The translations under genes were made by a program, and so were the position numbers. From assembly GCA_008692225.1 (NCBI GenBank), contig VICG01000016.1:1260001-1324000 (forward strand): a DNA stretch of 64,000 nucleotides, in the 5' to 3' direction. The notes under the pieces are model-generated. The model saw only the letters and a program-made list of their open reading frames with translations, did not search any database and was not told the origin of the DNA. Each line of letters starts with the position of its first letter. The stretch's first letter is position 1. The DNA comes from Monilinia fructicola. Lineage: Eukaryota > Ascomycota > Leotiomycetes > Helotiales > Sclerotiniaceae. Shown here piece after piece: positions 1 through 11,251 of this stretch.

Positions 1-389
1 ATATCCAAACTGGATATCGAAACTTCCAGCTAGCACCTCTGGCAAGGTTCGAAATCAGCTACCTCGAATACTCCATCACAATTTAAGATCTGCATTGATC
101 TCCACCTGACAAAGCACCCCCCCAATAAACGTTCAAGCCTGGGGTGGCCCATATAAATGCGACGAGTAGAGTTTATCATTGGATTCAGATTTTGCGATGT
201 CCCATTTTGGACTCGCTAAAAGATCCAAATGCGGCTCGTACAGAGGATTCCAATCATCCACGGAATTGATGTGAAGCCTATCGGGGAGGATCCATCATTC
301 AACGTTTATTTAGGGATATATCAACCATCAAATATCCGAGCAATCCGAATCTTCCCATCTCTCAACTCCAAGCCCCAATCATCATCACC
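1..389. other. Left edge, upstream region of the small gene at 390
   Basis: No convincing coding frame is seen here. The stretch has ordinary base composition and is pyrimidine/CA-rich just before the ATG at 390, which is usual for a fungal 5' leader. The left window edge may cut a neighbouring gene. Confidence 0.4.
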
Positions 390-892
390 ATGCACCTGAG
401 CACCACCGAAGCAACCCCAAATAACTCCACTCGAAATACAACACCTCTTCTCGATAGAGAGACGCTTTGCGAGAGGCGATTTCACAGCTCTACCTGCGCA
501 ACTGATCTCTCTGCGCCATCCTCGGCTCCAATTTTCGAGCCAGGAGAAACAGGGTAGGTTTCTGTTCCTTTGGGAATAGCTTCATATCATAGGTCACAAT
601 ATCTCTCAGAACTCAATGTGCTAAGTCCAGAAGACGCGTATATAGTGTACGCACGACACCAGAACCCCAAACAAGTCCATCCAAGGACCCATCTCACGAA
701 CCAAAGAATCGCTCCCATCGGCGGCCAACCGATTTCCCCCCTCCAGCATCTCCACCACATCATCCTCCACTCGATCTAGCCAATTTGACATGCTGCGAGA
801 AACGCCATGACTCTCAAACATCAACGTCCCCATTTGTCTATAACCCCCGAAACCAGTGCAAACACCACACATGTGTAGTATGCATCGTTTAA
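390..892 (+). CDS. Hypothetical 148-residue Cys/His-rich protein, two exons
   Basis: This gene only appears when a 56-nt intron is spliced out. Exon 1 is 390-553 (54 codons plus two bases), the intron 554-609 runs from GTAGGT to CTCAG, and exon 2 is 610-892 with stop TAA at 890-892. The spliced frame is open throughout. The first half is rich in Ser, Thr and Pro; the middle is Pro/His-rich. The last ~35 residues carry a TCCEKRHD segment and an NQCKHHTCVVC segment, four to five Cys plus several His that could bind zinc. No signal peptide is seen. Fungal genomes hold many short unnamed proteins with such a C-terminal Cys cluster, but I do not recognise a family. Supporting evidence is the splice geometry and the Cys/His cluster only; no homology was checked. 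Confidence 0.5.
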
Positions 893-1536
893 AAATTCAA
901 CATCGAGCTTACAGGCTATTGTTCTTACTTCAAGACGGCTGTGATACTACTGATATTCGATGACTTGGATTAGAGAATGTTTGGGTCAGCTCCTGTCAGA
1001 AAGAATCAAGATACAGTAAATGGACACAATCAAAGGTCGATAGATGAAAATCACATTGCATCATAGCACATCAACTTCCCATCTACATGAAGTAAGCATC
1101 GAAAACGACAGATCAAGTCATATTATCAACTCCGGCACAAACAATAGCCATTAATATCATTACATTGTAACTACTTGATCGCCCGCTCCGAGTTTCATAA
1201 GTCGCTCTAATCAATTCATTTTCTTCATGCTATGCGTCTTATCAACTCAAAGTGGAGCGTGAAGTTCAGCTCAGGCGAGCTATCGCATACAAACCGTACT
1301 TGCCACTGCAAACACATGCAAGCCAGTAAATCGAGTCAAATCACGCATTTTTTTTCTTTTTCCGACGTTGCTCAACCATGTTCCACTCATAATGCGCTTT
1401 TTTATTTGTATATCTGTGCCTTGACAACCAGATTAAAAACCGTGCATTTACTGTCTCCTAAGGATTCCCTGTGAAATTGTAGCGCGAGAGACGACGAGAA
1501 TTACGTAGACGAGGACTGAGTTTCGAACATGAGCGT
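893..1536. other. Gene-free spacer between tail-to-tail genes
   Basis: Nothing coding is supported here. It separates the 3' ends of the small plus-strand gene and the minus-strand RING protein gene, so it should hold both terminators. No repeat or structured RNA is obvious. Confidence 0.4.
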
Positions 1537-4500
1537 TTAAGCCCATCTCGAGCTTTCTCTTTCCGCCTCCAACCTAGCAATTCTTGCCTCATCATCGTCT
1601 CCGCCGCCTCTTCGTCCCTTCTTTCTTCCTTTCCTCCCACTACCATCGTCAACCTCATCACGACTCCTCTTTCTGCCCATACCAAATGCGCTGGTCAAGC
1701 CTGCAATACGCTGTGCTTCTTTCAGTAATCTTTCTCTATTACGTGCCCTCTCGTTCTAAGGTATGTGGATCGACTTCTTCCTTTCTCTTCTCGGGACGCT
1801 CTTTCTCCGAATCGCGTGAAGTCGTGTTATTTCTTTCTGAATCTCGACGGGATCGATGTGATTCACTGTGACGACTTGATCGAGACTTTTTCGCGTTCGC
1901 GTTCATGATCTCGTTGGCTACTCTTTGGCCCAGTTGGAATATTTAATGGCAAATTGATGTCTTTAGCGGATCTATTGCGAGAGCTTGCTCCTTTGATTTC
2001 AATGCCAGTTAGGCCATTGGAAACGAGAGAGGATTTTTCTAGAAGAGCGACTCGGCTCGATAGGAGTTTGGAGAGGAGTATCATCTTTGATCCTGTCCTC
2101 CGCATCACGGGACGCATGGCGACTTTGCCTATGGCGATGTTCCCTTTCACGGTCACGTTCGCTGCGTTCGCGTTCTCGACTTCTAGAACGTTCATCGCGA
2201 TGAGAGCGATGGCTAGAACGATGCTTATGAGACGAAGATCTATGCTTATCATCATCTCTCTCTCGGTCACGATATTTGTCGCGATCACGACGACTGCTTC
2301 GATGACTTGATCTCTTTGAGTCTTGTGGTGAGGCTGATCTTGATCTATTCTCATCTTCTTTTCTCCTATCATCCTCATCTCTTTTCTCGGACTTTTCTCC
2401 ATTTGCATCTCGTTCGAGATCAGCTTCTTCTTCGTGGCGACGTCTACGCTCTCGTCGTTTTTCTCGTCGTCGCTCAATCTCTTCCTCATCTTCAGAGCGG
2501 GACCGAGAAGTGGATCTGTGTCTGCGTCTATGACGTCGTTCTCTACTCCTGTCTCTCTTATGATCTTTTGATTTGGACCTTGATCGTGATCGATCTTTCT
2601 CTCTGCCCTGCGAAGGAGACCTAGTCCGACCTCTTTCTTGAGTGGCAGATTCCGGCGCTACACTAACACTACCCCGCGCACTAGCGCTAGCTTTACCGGC
2701 AATGGAAAAACTTTGGGTTCTGATATTTGGGAGGGCTGATTTTGACCCCTCACGCATAGCTTTTGGTCCAGTAGGTGCGTTGATAGGTACGTCAACTGGC
2801 TTCACAAATGGAGGTTGTATGGCAGTGAAACTCCCTCCACGACCGCCACGTGATTGTGAAAACCCACCTCGTGGGTGCATAGGATAACGCATATTTGGAT
2901 CTACAGGGGGCATAGCATTAAAACCATCTCCAATCATGGGCATCGGTGCAAAAGCGGCAGATTCATTTGCCTCCAGTGATTGTATGGGTTTCGGGGTAAA
3001 ATCATCATTCCCACTTCCTGGAGGAACATCTTGAGCAACGTCGTCTGGGTTTACTTGATGTTCTTTGCCGTCCTTGGTCGCAAAAGATACAGGATTTTGC
3101 GAAATGTTTTCAGCACTATTTTCTGCTTCGTTTGTGGGAGTGTCTTGACGCAACTCTCTGCCAAATTCATCGACTTTGACTGCAGTTCCAGGTTCAGTCT
3201 CTTCTTTCGGTCCCGCAGACATTGGCCCATTTTCATTATGTGATTCAGAAGATTGCTGAACTTGGCCAAATTGCTGTTGCAAATGCTGTGAGTGGTCATT
3301 AAAGCCATGTCCATGGCCACCCCGATTCTGGTGCCAACCACCTCTGCCTCTACCTCGTCCACGGCCTTGGTAGCCTTGTGAGTAACTGTTTTGAAAGTCA
3401 TTGTACTGATTTGCGCGTCCATAATTACCTTGGTTAAATCCTGCAGCATTTTGTGGAAAACCAGAGTTATTTGCTCCATAATCACCAGGGCCCATGCCAG
3501 CAGCATTTGGATGATTGAAATTATCTGGTCCGACATTCCATGATTGTTGGGGATTCCAACCATTATTGAAACCAGCACCTACACCACTATCGAAGTTCCC
3601 CATGCCCATACCCATGTTCATGCCGTTCATGCCCATGCCTGCCCCCCCAAAGCCACCATTCATCATCATATTTTGCATCATCATTGGATCCATATTCATT
3701 CCTGGCATTCCTGTTATGGCGGTTAGTCTTCATTTCACCATAACACGATTGAAACTAAAACATACCCATCATCGGAAAATTCCCGAAACCTCCTGGAGCC
3801 ATGCCATTCTGCATCGCCATCATCATCTGCATCTGATTGAAGTCGCCAGAAAAGCCCATCCCAGGAAATCCACCAGTAGAAGATTGGTCAAATCCAAAGC
3901 CACTCCCAAAAGCCGGGGTTTGGGCTACTCCAGCTTCACTCTCTTTCTCTGCGGTGTCCTTCTCCTCGCCCTTTTCGCCCTCGACCGCTGTGTCTACCTG
4001 CTTAGCATCCTCACTTGGTTCTTGACCAGGCGCAATCTCCTGAGTTAGAGTTAGTATTGACATCGAAGAATCCAAAATTATATTTCGCCCATACCTCAAT
4101 TGAGGGTTGTGGAACATCATGCTCGTCTGCTTGTGCTATCTCAGATGTGTCGATTTCTGTCGAGTTGCCATTCTCCTCCACGATTTCAGTAGACTCAGTA
4201 TCGGCCTTTGTTTCATTGGCAGATAAAATCTCTTCCTGCGCCTGTGGGGTGGCCTCAACAGCGCCAGCTAAAGTGTTCGCCTCTATCGGATTTGGTAAAG
4301 TTTCCACGGGTGTAGCTGGCGGTGTTTCTTTGCTCTGTTTAGCTAAAGTGTCGATGCGCTTCTTTTCCTCGGTTCTCAAAAAGACTTTTATCGTGGTTCG
4401 TAATGATTTATGAGGTTTGCAATCCTCCGAAGCTACCGGTGTGTGTTCGCATACTGGGCAGGAAGAAGGAAGAGTAGAATGGCCTTCTATGTGTCAATAA

Positions 4501-4738
4501 ATGATGTGATTTGCATCGCGCAAATGGAATGAACTTACACGTCTCACAGATAGCCTGGTCACAGCAAGGTAAACGGAAAGCATTGACAGCTAGTTTGCTG
4601 CATATAGCGCATCGAAGCTTGATTGGAATATCATCTTGAGATAGAGAGCTGGAGCAGTGTGAGCCATTGCCTCAGTTGGTATTATTTTTGAGAAACATAC
4701 CTGATGAGTTCGGCTTGTGCAGGAGTTGGCGCAGACAT
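1537..4738 (-). CDS. RING-finger protein with Gly/Asn/Met-rich middle and SR-rich tail (RBBP6/Mpe1-type RING)
   Basis: Start is ATG at 4738. Introns are 4700-4649, 4538-4484, 4094-4040 and 3765-3711, all with GT/AG ends. The N-terminus holds a RING of the CAIC...PCCDQAICETC...CPVC type (residues ~25-65), very like the RING of Mpe1/RBBP6, proteins of the pre-mRNA 3'-end processing machinery. The DWNN domain of that family is absent. An acidic region follows, then a Met/Gly/Asn-rich stretch, an RGRGRGG patch, an APTGPKAMREG motif and a long Arg/Ser region. The apparent stop at 1999 is not the real end: the frame resumes with a second IPTGPK motif, more SR sequence and a C-terminus containing NRERLLKEAQ and EARIARLEAERE, stopping at 1537-1539. 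Reaching it needs frame changes at A-runs near 2034-2038 and 1887-1891 and one near 1745. Likely a nuclear ubiquitin ligase or RNA-processing factor. Confidence 0.75.
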
Positions 4739-5127
4739 ATTGATCAGTTTCTGACCAGAAACTTGGACTTTTCTCAAAGATACTGATCAACGCCGGCGTG
4801 TAGAAGTGAGACCGATATTGAAGTAGGATAGGAAAGAAAGGGTAAAAGGAACGGACGGCGCTCTACTTGCATGAATTATCAAGTCATACAATGAGGCTCA
4901 TGATATTAATGGAGAATATTGGGAGTTTAAAAATGGTCGCGTTTATGTTTGCGACAGCAGATGTCAAGTTTTTAGCTTGATGCCCATTAAAATCATAAAT
5001 TTAATTGATCGCGAGGTGGTCGGCAATTAAACTTTTTAGCTCCGAACTAGTTGGCTGGCTACTCCAGGGCGTGTATTTATATTTCACGTGGCTGGAGACT
5101 ATATGTGGGATTTACGAGATGAAAAGA
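4739..5127. other. Upstream region of the RING protein gene
   Basis: Non-coding sequence of normal composition leading into an AT-rich island. It should hold the promoter of the minus-strand RING gene; no specific site is recognised. Confidence 0.4.
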
Positions 5128-5128
5128 A

Positions 5129-5161
5129 ATAGGAATAGGAATAGGAATAGGAATAGGAATA
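5129..5161. repeat. AGGAAT hexamer microsatellite (about 5 copies)
   Basis: Five consecutive AGGAAT units are visible at the edge of the AT-rich island. Confidence 0.9.
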
Positions 5162-5199
5162 AAAAATCAAAGAATTTCAAAGAATATAAGTTTTAATAA

Positions 5200-5330
5200 G
5201 ACTATATAATAATATACAATATTATATAATAATATACAATATTATATAATAATATTTAATAGTATACAATAGTATATAATAATATATAATAGTATATAAT
5301 AATATATAATAATATATAAAATTATATAAA
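5200..5330. repeat. Degenerate TATAATAATATACAAT tandem repeat
   Basis: A run of imperfect ~17-18 nt units built from TATAATAATATACAAT and TATAATAATATATAAT lies directly beside the inverted-repeat element at 5350. Almost no G or C is present. Confidence 0.75.
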
Positions 5331-5349
5331 TTTTAGTTTTATAAAACTA

Positions 5350-5604
5350 TACTTGGCGTTGTTTTGGGTTAATGCCGGGCTAAAAATTAACTAAAAATAA
5401 AACTTATTTTAAAAAATTATAATAAATTAATAGATTTATTAAAAATTATAAATAATGCTTTATAGTATTATTAAATTAAAAAATAAACGTCTAGTATATT
5501 TAAATTCTTAAAAATGAAAGTTTTATAATATACAAAAAAGAATTTAAAAGATATACTATTTTGTAGATTTTTAGCTCGATATTAACTTAAAACAACGCCA
5601 AGTA
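5350..5604 (+). mobile_element. 255-bp TIR element (MITE-like), copy A
   Basis: The element is bounded by inverted repeats of about 40 bp. The left end (5350-5391) begins TACTTGGCGTTGTTTTGGGT and continues with AATGCCGGGC; the right end (about 5563-5604) ends AACAACGCCAAGTA. The interior is almost pure A/T with no open frame. The flanks carry a near direct repeat, AAAACTAT, on both sides that may be a target-site duplication. A copy in opposite orientation, matching through the whole interior, lies at 13259-13513, which establishes it as a discrete repeated unit rather than a chance hairpin. Confidence 0.85.
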
Positions 5605-6037
5605 CAAAACTATATAAAGATTATTTAAAAACTATTAACCTTTGATGAAAGCATTTAATTAAACATTGTAAAAAAATATTATATATTAAAACTTTTTAAT
5701 AATTATTATCTTTAATTAGTATTTATATATTTTATTAACATCCGAGTAGCCCTAGAGGTTTAAAGAAAAATCTACTTGTGGCTAAATTTGATGACTAATA
5801 TCATCTGTGGTTGAAGAAATGAACTACTTGAAGACAACTACCCGGCTCTAGACACTCAATACTACTACGTACTAGGTCAATATAGTAGTTTCCAACTTAA
5901 TTGCTTGCTATGACTTGAAGGGCTTGACATCATAATCTTTCTACTTGAATCTTTTTGATACTTTTCCCCCTCGATCCTTCTTTCTCCTAAAGAATGTCAA
6001 ACTGATCATACCGAGTTGACCGTATCGACATTTCAAG
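5605..6037. other. AT-rich island edge and upstream region of the lipase gene
   Basis: 5605-5750 is AT-rich relic sequence. Composition returns to normal after about 5750. The last 100 bases before 6038 are CT-rich, usual for a fungal promoter or leader. No other gene is seen. Confidence 0.5.
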
Positions 6038-7413
6038 ATGTTGTTGGGTCAGGTTTCGTGGCTAGACATTGCCGTCTTTCTTTTCTTCCTCGCACCTCAA
6101 CTAATCATTCATGTTGGCTTTTGTCAAACTGCCAGTTGTGGCCTACAAGCATTGCCATTCTTAAGTATGACTTCCGCGTATCTGCTCATCACAGTCACAA
6201 TACTAATAGACACACAGTAATCAAACTACCTCTATCTTTCATAAGAGAACGATTCTTCACACCTCATGAAGAGCGATCACCTTTTGTTCAACAGGCTTCT
6301 TGGTTTGAAGATATTGTCATACGTTGTGTCCGATATGCTTTTGCCTACATTCCAGCAAATATCGGTCGAGTTTTTCTTTTCCAAAGAGGTTGCTTTACCG
6401 TTTTTGAAATTCCGCATGTTTCGCCATGGATTGATGGAATCTCCTATTCATTGGCATGAAGTCAATCAGGTAAATCTCTCATACTCACAAAACAAAATTG
6501 GATATGTGCTCAAAGTTATAGGACAACATGAAAGGAATTTGGATGGTTGCAGATGAGACCAAGGAACCAGATATCGTCATTTATTATGCTCATGGTGAGT
6601 TCGTTCGCCTTCATCTCCCGAGTCGATCTCGCAAATGCTAAAAGAATAACAGGCGGTGGCTTCTCAATGGGATCAAGCTATTTCTATCTAGAATTTCTTC
6701 TTGCCTGGTTGAGCCTTCTCAAAGACTCCAGAAAATTTAGAAATCCGGCCATCTTCGCATTAGAGTACAGCCTTGTACCCGATGAATCCTATCCCACTCA
6801 ACTGAACGAAACCTTTGCCGGCTACAAATATGTATTGTCCGTGACAGATGATCCCTCCAAAATTTGTGTCAGTGGTGATTCAGCTGGAGCAACCTTGATA
6901 CTCAGCTTGCTTCTTCACATCGCCAGACCAAATCTCACTGAGTCGGATTCAGCGGTGGAAACTGCATACACCGCAACCCCCGCAATGGCTGTTTTAATCT
7001 CTCCTTGGACTACCCTCGATTCACCACAAGATAAGAATACTTCAAGCGATTATTTAGATGCCAAGAACCTCCATCTTTATGCCCATCAATACGCTGGCCA
7101 TCGTTCTTCGGTCTCGGATCCTTTAGTCTCACCAGGACTCTGCAAAGATATGGACTGGTGGAGAATGGCTAGTCCAACTAGAGGATTCTTCATCACTTAT
7201 GGATCTGAAGAAGTTTTTGCTCCCGAGACTCGTGATCTTATCATGCTTCTCAAAAAATCCAGAAAAGTGGAGATTCGAGGACAAGAACAGATAGGAGGTA
7301 TTCACGCTTGGCCTGTCGCGGCTCTATTCTTGAGTAGCACACCAGCAGCAAGGCGGAAAGGATTACGCATGCTTGTGAGTGAGATAGGGGAACGAATGGG
7401 AAAAGCACATTGA
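6038..7413 (+). CDS. HSL-type alpha/beta-hydrolase (lipase / sterol-ester deacetylase-like), membrane anchored
   Basis: The start at 6038 opens a protein with a hydrophobic N-terminal segment (LDIAVFLFFLAPQLIIHVGF), probably a membrane anchor. Introns are 6165-6217, 6470-6521 and 6595-6652; the last splits the oxyanion-hole codons so that splicing yields HGGGFSMGS, the hormone-sensitive-lipase signature. The nucleophile elbow is GDSAGA, the acid is likely in the GSEEVFAPETRD region and the catalytic His in GGIHAWP near the end. Fungal relatives of this type include ER sterol deacetylases such as yeast Say1; substrate here is not determinable. Exon 2 carries a frame change at a five-T run (6371-6375): upstream reads through IPANIGRVF and downstream through SKEVALPFLKFR in the next frame. 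One T too many would explain it. The rest of the gene is open. Confidence 0.8.
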
Positions 7414-8822
7414 GGCTAGAACTTCACGATAATGTTTTGATCTCACGAGATCAATCAACAAGCCAATGAAACAGTGGAAAAAAAGATGATACATCAATAT
7501 CAATCAATCACTGATTGCAAAAAATGGGCAACATTTCAGGACGAGCAAAAGTCTACCTCGATAAGGAAAGCTTGATCATGTATTATAATTTGCCCAAAAA
7601 AGTTGAGGAATCGCAGGTCAATAACCGCCACGCCAAAATCAGTGAAAAACATCCTCATCCTGTGGGTCACAAACAAACTCGGCCCCTACTTTCGGGGTCA
7701 AATATGGCTATCTCACAATGCCAATACAAAAGATCCCTGTCGAAGCAAAAGCAGCTCAGATCACGCCAGAATCGAAGACGGATCAAGCAGTGTTGTTTGG
7801 GAATATCAACCATGATTCTCATCTTGACCATCACAGCAGATACTGAATCAGTGAAGTCGGCGAAGAAGTAATCAACTTTACCTGAGGCATCTATTCATAT
7901 CCCTGGCCTGTCACGTCTATAGCCATCTGGTCAATATCTTTACTGTATACTTACTCATACTCATAATGCCATCCAAATTTACGAAGTTGTATCTGAATTT
8001 CTGGTGCAACAATCCAACTCCACCTCCTTCATTCAAATCGCTTCACCATATGAATTTCGGATTTCGCAACGGCCAATCTTCGGGCCATCGGATATGACCT
8101 CATTTTTACAAAATTGAAAGAAATTTACATATCGGAAAAGAACCTTGGAAGAGTGATGGATAGGAAGAATAGCGATTTGATTTCGAACCATCATCACCTA
8201 CCTACCTTCATTATGGTAAGTTCATGAGGCTTTTCCTTCATCTCCAATCAAGTTTCATGAAACCTACTCGAGTAGTCGAGTAGGATGCTCGACTTCGACA
8301 TTTCTCATCTGCTTCTACCTTGGCACGAGCAACAATTCAACAAAGTTCCTCACAAAGCATCCATGCATGCTCACAGCATTCCAATTCCTCTCATCCCTCA
8401 ATGATTTCACCATTATAAGACTGTCGACCACAATACTCAAGTATAGAATATAAGAATGAATCCAAAAGAATGTCGATCACCGGAATTCATCCAATCACAC
8501 TTACCATATTTCTTACATCATAAGTTCCCACCTCCTCGACAATTTTACCCAAAAGGGAAATAGTTCAAACTTTAGTTGTGGAACTAAAACTTTTCTTTCT
8601 ATCTCTTGGTTCTTATCGTGTTTTTGTGCCCTTGGACTGTGCGAATTGATACTTAGCTCTTCACACATCATACATATCTATATCATAATTATATATCTGA
8701 TTCGAACTTTCCTTGTACCTCTGCAGTTCCATCTCTCTCATATAATCTTGTATAGAACTATATATAGATTTCTTGGACTTTGTAGATATCATAGCGTCAT
8801 AGCGTCATAGCATCGTAGCATC
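7414..8822. other. Intergenic spacer
   Basis: No conserved coding frame is recognised. Open stretches near 7515-7871 read as low-information Lys/Arg/Ser-rich peptides and lack splice or homology support. The last 45 bases before the next ATG hold decamer-like repeats of CATAGCGT (8790-8822). Confidence 0.45.
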
Positions 8823-9832
8823 ATGGCACCCAGTCTCGAGACCCCTCCCCGGAAACAACAGCAGATGACACAGCCGAGCCTCAACCATGGGAAATCAAAC
8901 CCATCCCCGGAAAAGGGCCAAGGCGTCCTCGCAACCCGCGTAATCGCCCCAGGAACCCTCCTCTTCCACGAAAAACCCCTCCTCACAACCGAAAGCCTCA
9001 ACAACCCCGACACCATCGAAAAAGACCTCGCCCGCCTCCTCCGCACCCTCCCTAAAGAATCCCAACGCGCATACCTCTCCCTCCACAACAATTACCCCGG
9101 CCAAGGCTCCCCTCTCACCAACATCATCCGCTCCAACGCGTACCCCCTCGGCCCTAACTCCCCCGTCGGCGGCATCTTCCAAACCATTTCCCGCATCAAC
9201 CACTCCTGCCTCCCCACAACCCAACACTCCTGGAACGCCCAGCGCCAGGAATTCCTCGTGCACGCCGTGCGCGAAATCCTCCCCGGCCAAGAAATCACCA
9301 CCTCCTATCACGTGGGCGGGCCCTCCTCGGCGCGGAAAGCCCAACTCCGCGAGTTCTTCAAGTTCGACTGCACGTGTACGCTGTGTTCGCTGCCGGAGGC
9401 GGAGCTCCAGAAATCTGACGCGAGACTCGTGCGTGCGGCGGAGCTGGACCAGGCCATTGGGGATGCGGAGTCGGTTATGAAGAATCCGGCCAAGGTCCTG
9501 AAGACCTGTCGATCGCTCGAGGTGATCTATCGGGAAGAGGGGATTCAGGATCAGAGGGTGGGGAGGGTGTATTGGGATGCGTTCCAGATTTGCAATCGTC
9601 ATGGGGATTTGGCGCGAGCGAGTGCGTTTGCGCGGAAGTATCGCGAGAGGAAGGTGTTGGGGAGGGGGAGGATAGCGAGGGTGCTCAGGAGGCGGCGGTG
9701 CTGATGGAAGATCCGAAGAAGGATGATAGTTATGGCGGGACGCAGAAGTGGAAGAGCAGGGTGCAGGATATCCCTCGGAATTTGAGCGAGGAGGCATTCG
9801 AAAAAGTGGTTGTGGAGATTGTAGATCTTTGA
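8823..9832 (+). CDS. SET-domain protein (probable lysine methyltransferase)
   Basis: Intronless frame of about 335 residues. The SET core is clear: KGQGVLATRVIAPGTLLF is the N-terminal GxG region that binds S-adenosylmethionine, RINHSCLPT is the NHSC motif, and GQEITTSYH is the conserved GxExTxxY-type segment. A post-SET cysteine cluster, CTCTLC, follows at about residue 185, as in SMYD/SET5-like proteins, with a helical C-terminal tail. The substrate could be a histone or another protein. Near 9659-9662 a run of four G marks a frame change: the first frame degenerates into Arg-rich sequence and stops near 9704, while the next frame continues with EGEDSEGAQEA and a tail ending EEAFEKVVVEIVDL at 9832. 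A missing G would restore one continuous protein. I chose the longer end because the tail is acidic/helical and plausible. Confidence 0.8.
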
Positions 9833-10194
9833 CATTGTTGTGGCTTTCGCGCTGGGAGTTTAGGAAGGCATGGGGTACGCGCGATGCGATCTGGGGCATC
9901 TCGTCATCTTTTTGGTTTGGGTACATATATCCCGGAACCTTACTTATCTAGGTCCTCACTCCGTTGGGATATTTAGAAGCTGGGCAAGTCGCATTCAATT
10001 ACGATATATACAGTACGATATATACAATATATACACAATACATATCAAGAGACCCACCAACCCCTTAACCCAATACCTACAGTGCCCCCATCCCAAAAAC
10101 AAGCGACGTTGCACACGCACCCTTTCATCCCATCTCACCCCACCGCACCGCCCTCGTACAGCCAACCAATCTATAAAACGCACCCAATACCTCC

Positions 10195-10236
10195 ATCTAT
10201 CTATCTATCTATCTATCTATCTGTCTGTCTGTCTAT
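10195..10236. repeat. CTAT/CTGT tetranucleotide microsatellite
   Basis: Consecutive CTAT units pass into CTGT units. Confidence 0.9.
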
Positions 10237-10514
10237 CCTTCCTACGGTACCCCATTCATCGTGTTCATCTTGTTCATCCACCCCGCCTCACTGCATTATT
10301 CGTCAGATCACATCACAACGGTTGTTACATCAACTGTTGTATACTGATGCATTAATGTATGGATACACTTGACACATTAGGACATCAGGACATTGGCATG
10401 CTCACACAACCGCGTGAAGATGAACTCTATACATTATGCGGGGGGGAGGGGGGAGAAGCGGGCGGGAATCAGCTGTGGGGATTGGCGCGATGGATGAGGG
10501 ATTGGTAGTTGGGG

Positions 10515-10574
10515 GGTTGGTGTGGGTTGGTGTGGGTTGGTGTGGGTTGGTGTGGGTTGGTGTGGGTTGGTGTG
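10515..10574. repeat. GGTTGGTGTG decamer minisatellite (6 copies)
   Basis: Six perfect decamers in tandem, each with a GG and a GGG tract on the plus strand when joined. The array could form G-quadruplexes. Confidence 0.95.
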
Positions 10575-10929
10575 AGTAGGGAGGGTATAGATAGGTAGAT
10601 AGATGGAGATGGAGATGGAGATCGAAATAGATACAAAAACAAATTTCAATCTCAATGCAAAGACAGTTACGTGGCGGTGGTTTTGTTTGTGTGATGTGAT
10701 ATGATATGATATGATGTGATGTGATGTGATGTGGTTGCGCGGGAAGAATGAATGGATGGATGAACGGGATGAAGAAATGATGAAATGATAATAAGGTTGA
10801 GATGGGTGATTTGATGGGTGGTGGTGGATGTGGTGGTGGATGTGTAAGTTGTGTAGGGTTGGGATGGAGGTATCTTTGACGATGGATGTTTTTTTGGGGA
10901 AGGGGGGAAGGTGGGGGGGGGTTGTGTTT

Positions 10930-10977
10930 GATGGATGGATGGATGAATGGATGAATAGATGGATGGATGTATAAATG

Positions 10978-11008
<31 letters not shown>

Positions 11009-11025
11009 ATATGTATGTATGTATG

Positions 11026-11059
<34 letters not shown>

Positions 11060-11069
11060 TGTATGTATA
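10930..11069. repeat. GGAT then ATGT tetranucleotide microsatellite
   Basis: GGAT/GAAT units pass into a long ATGT array with occasional ATAT interruptions. Confidence 0.9.
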
Positions 11070-11251
11070 TAATTATATATTGTGATACTAAACAGGTGAC
11101 TCCGAGAGAAACCCCACTTCAGTCGATACTAAGTGATAATTCGAGATGAACTGCAAGCATATCACATCTCAACGCCGCTAGAACGGAGAAACCACAACGG
11201 GGGAAATATCGAGGTTCGCCATATCAACTGCTCGCTCCGCGCGCCGCAACC

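Larger units (their letters stand above)
9833..11251. other. Simple-repeat-rich spacer between convergent genes
   Basis: No gene is supported. The spacer is unusually dense in simple repeats: a CTAT/CTGT tract near 10195-10236, a GGTTGGTGTG decamer array, and GGAT and ATGT tracts from about 10930. It lies between the 3' ends of the SET gene and the minus-strand esterase gene. Confidence 0.6.

Noticed and set aside
7515..7871. 118-residue Lys/Arg-rich open frame downstream of the lipase gene
   Set aside because: Low information content, no homology signal, lies in a probable 3' flank.
10200..11070. Direct repeats considered as a CRISPR array
   Set aside because: Units are 4-10 bp with no unique spacers, and the organism is a fungus.
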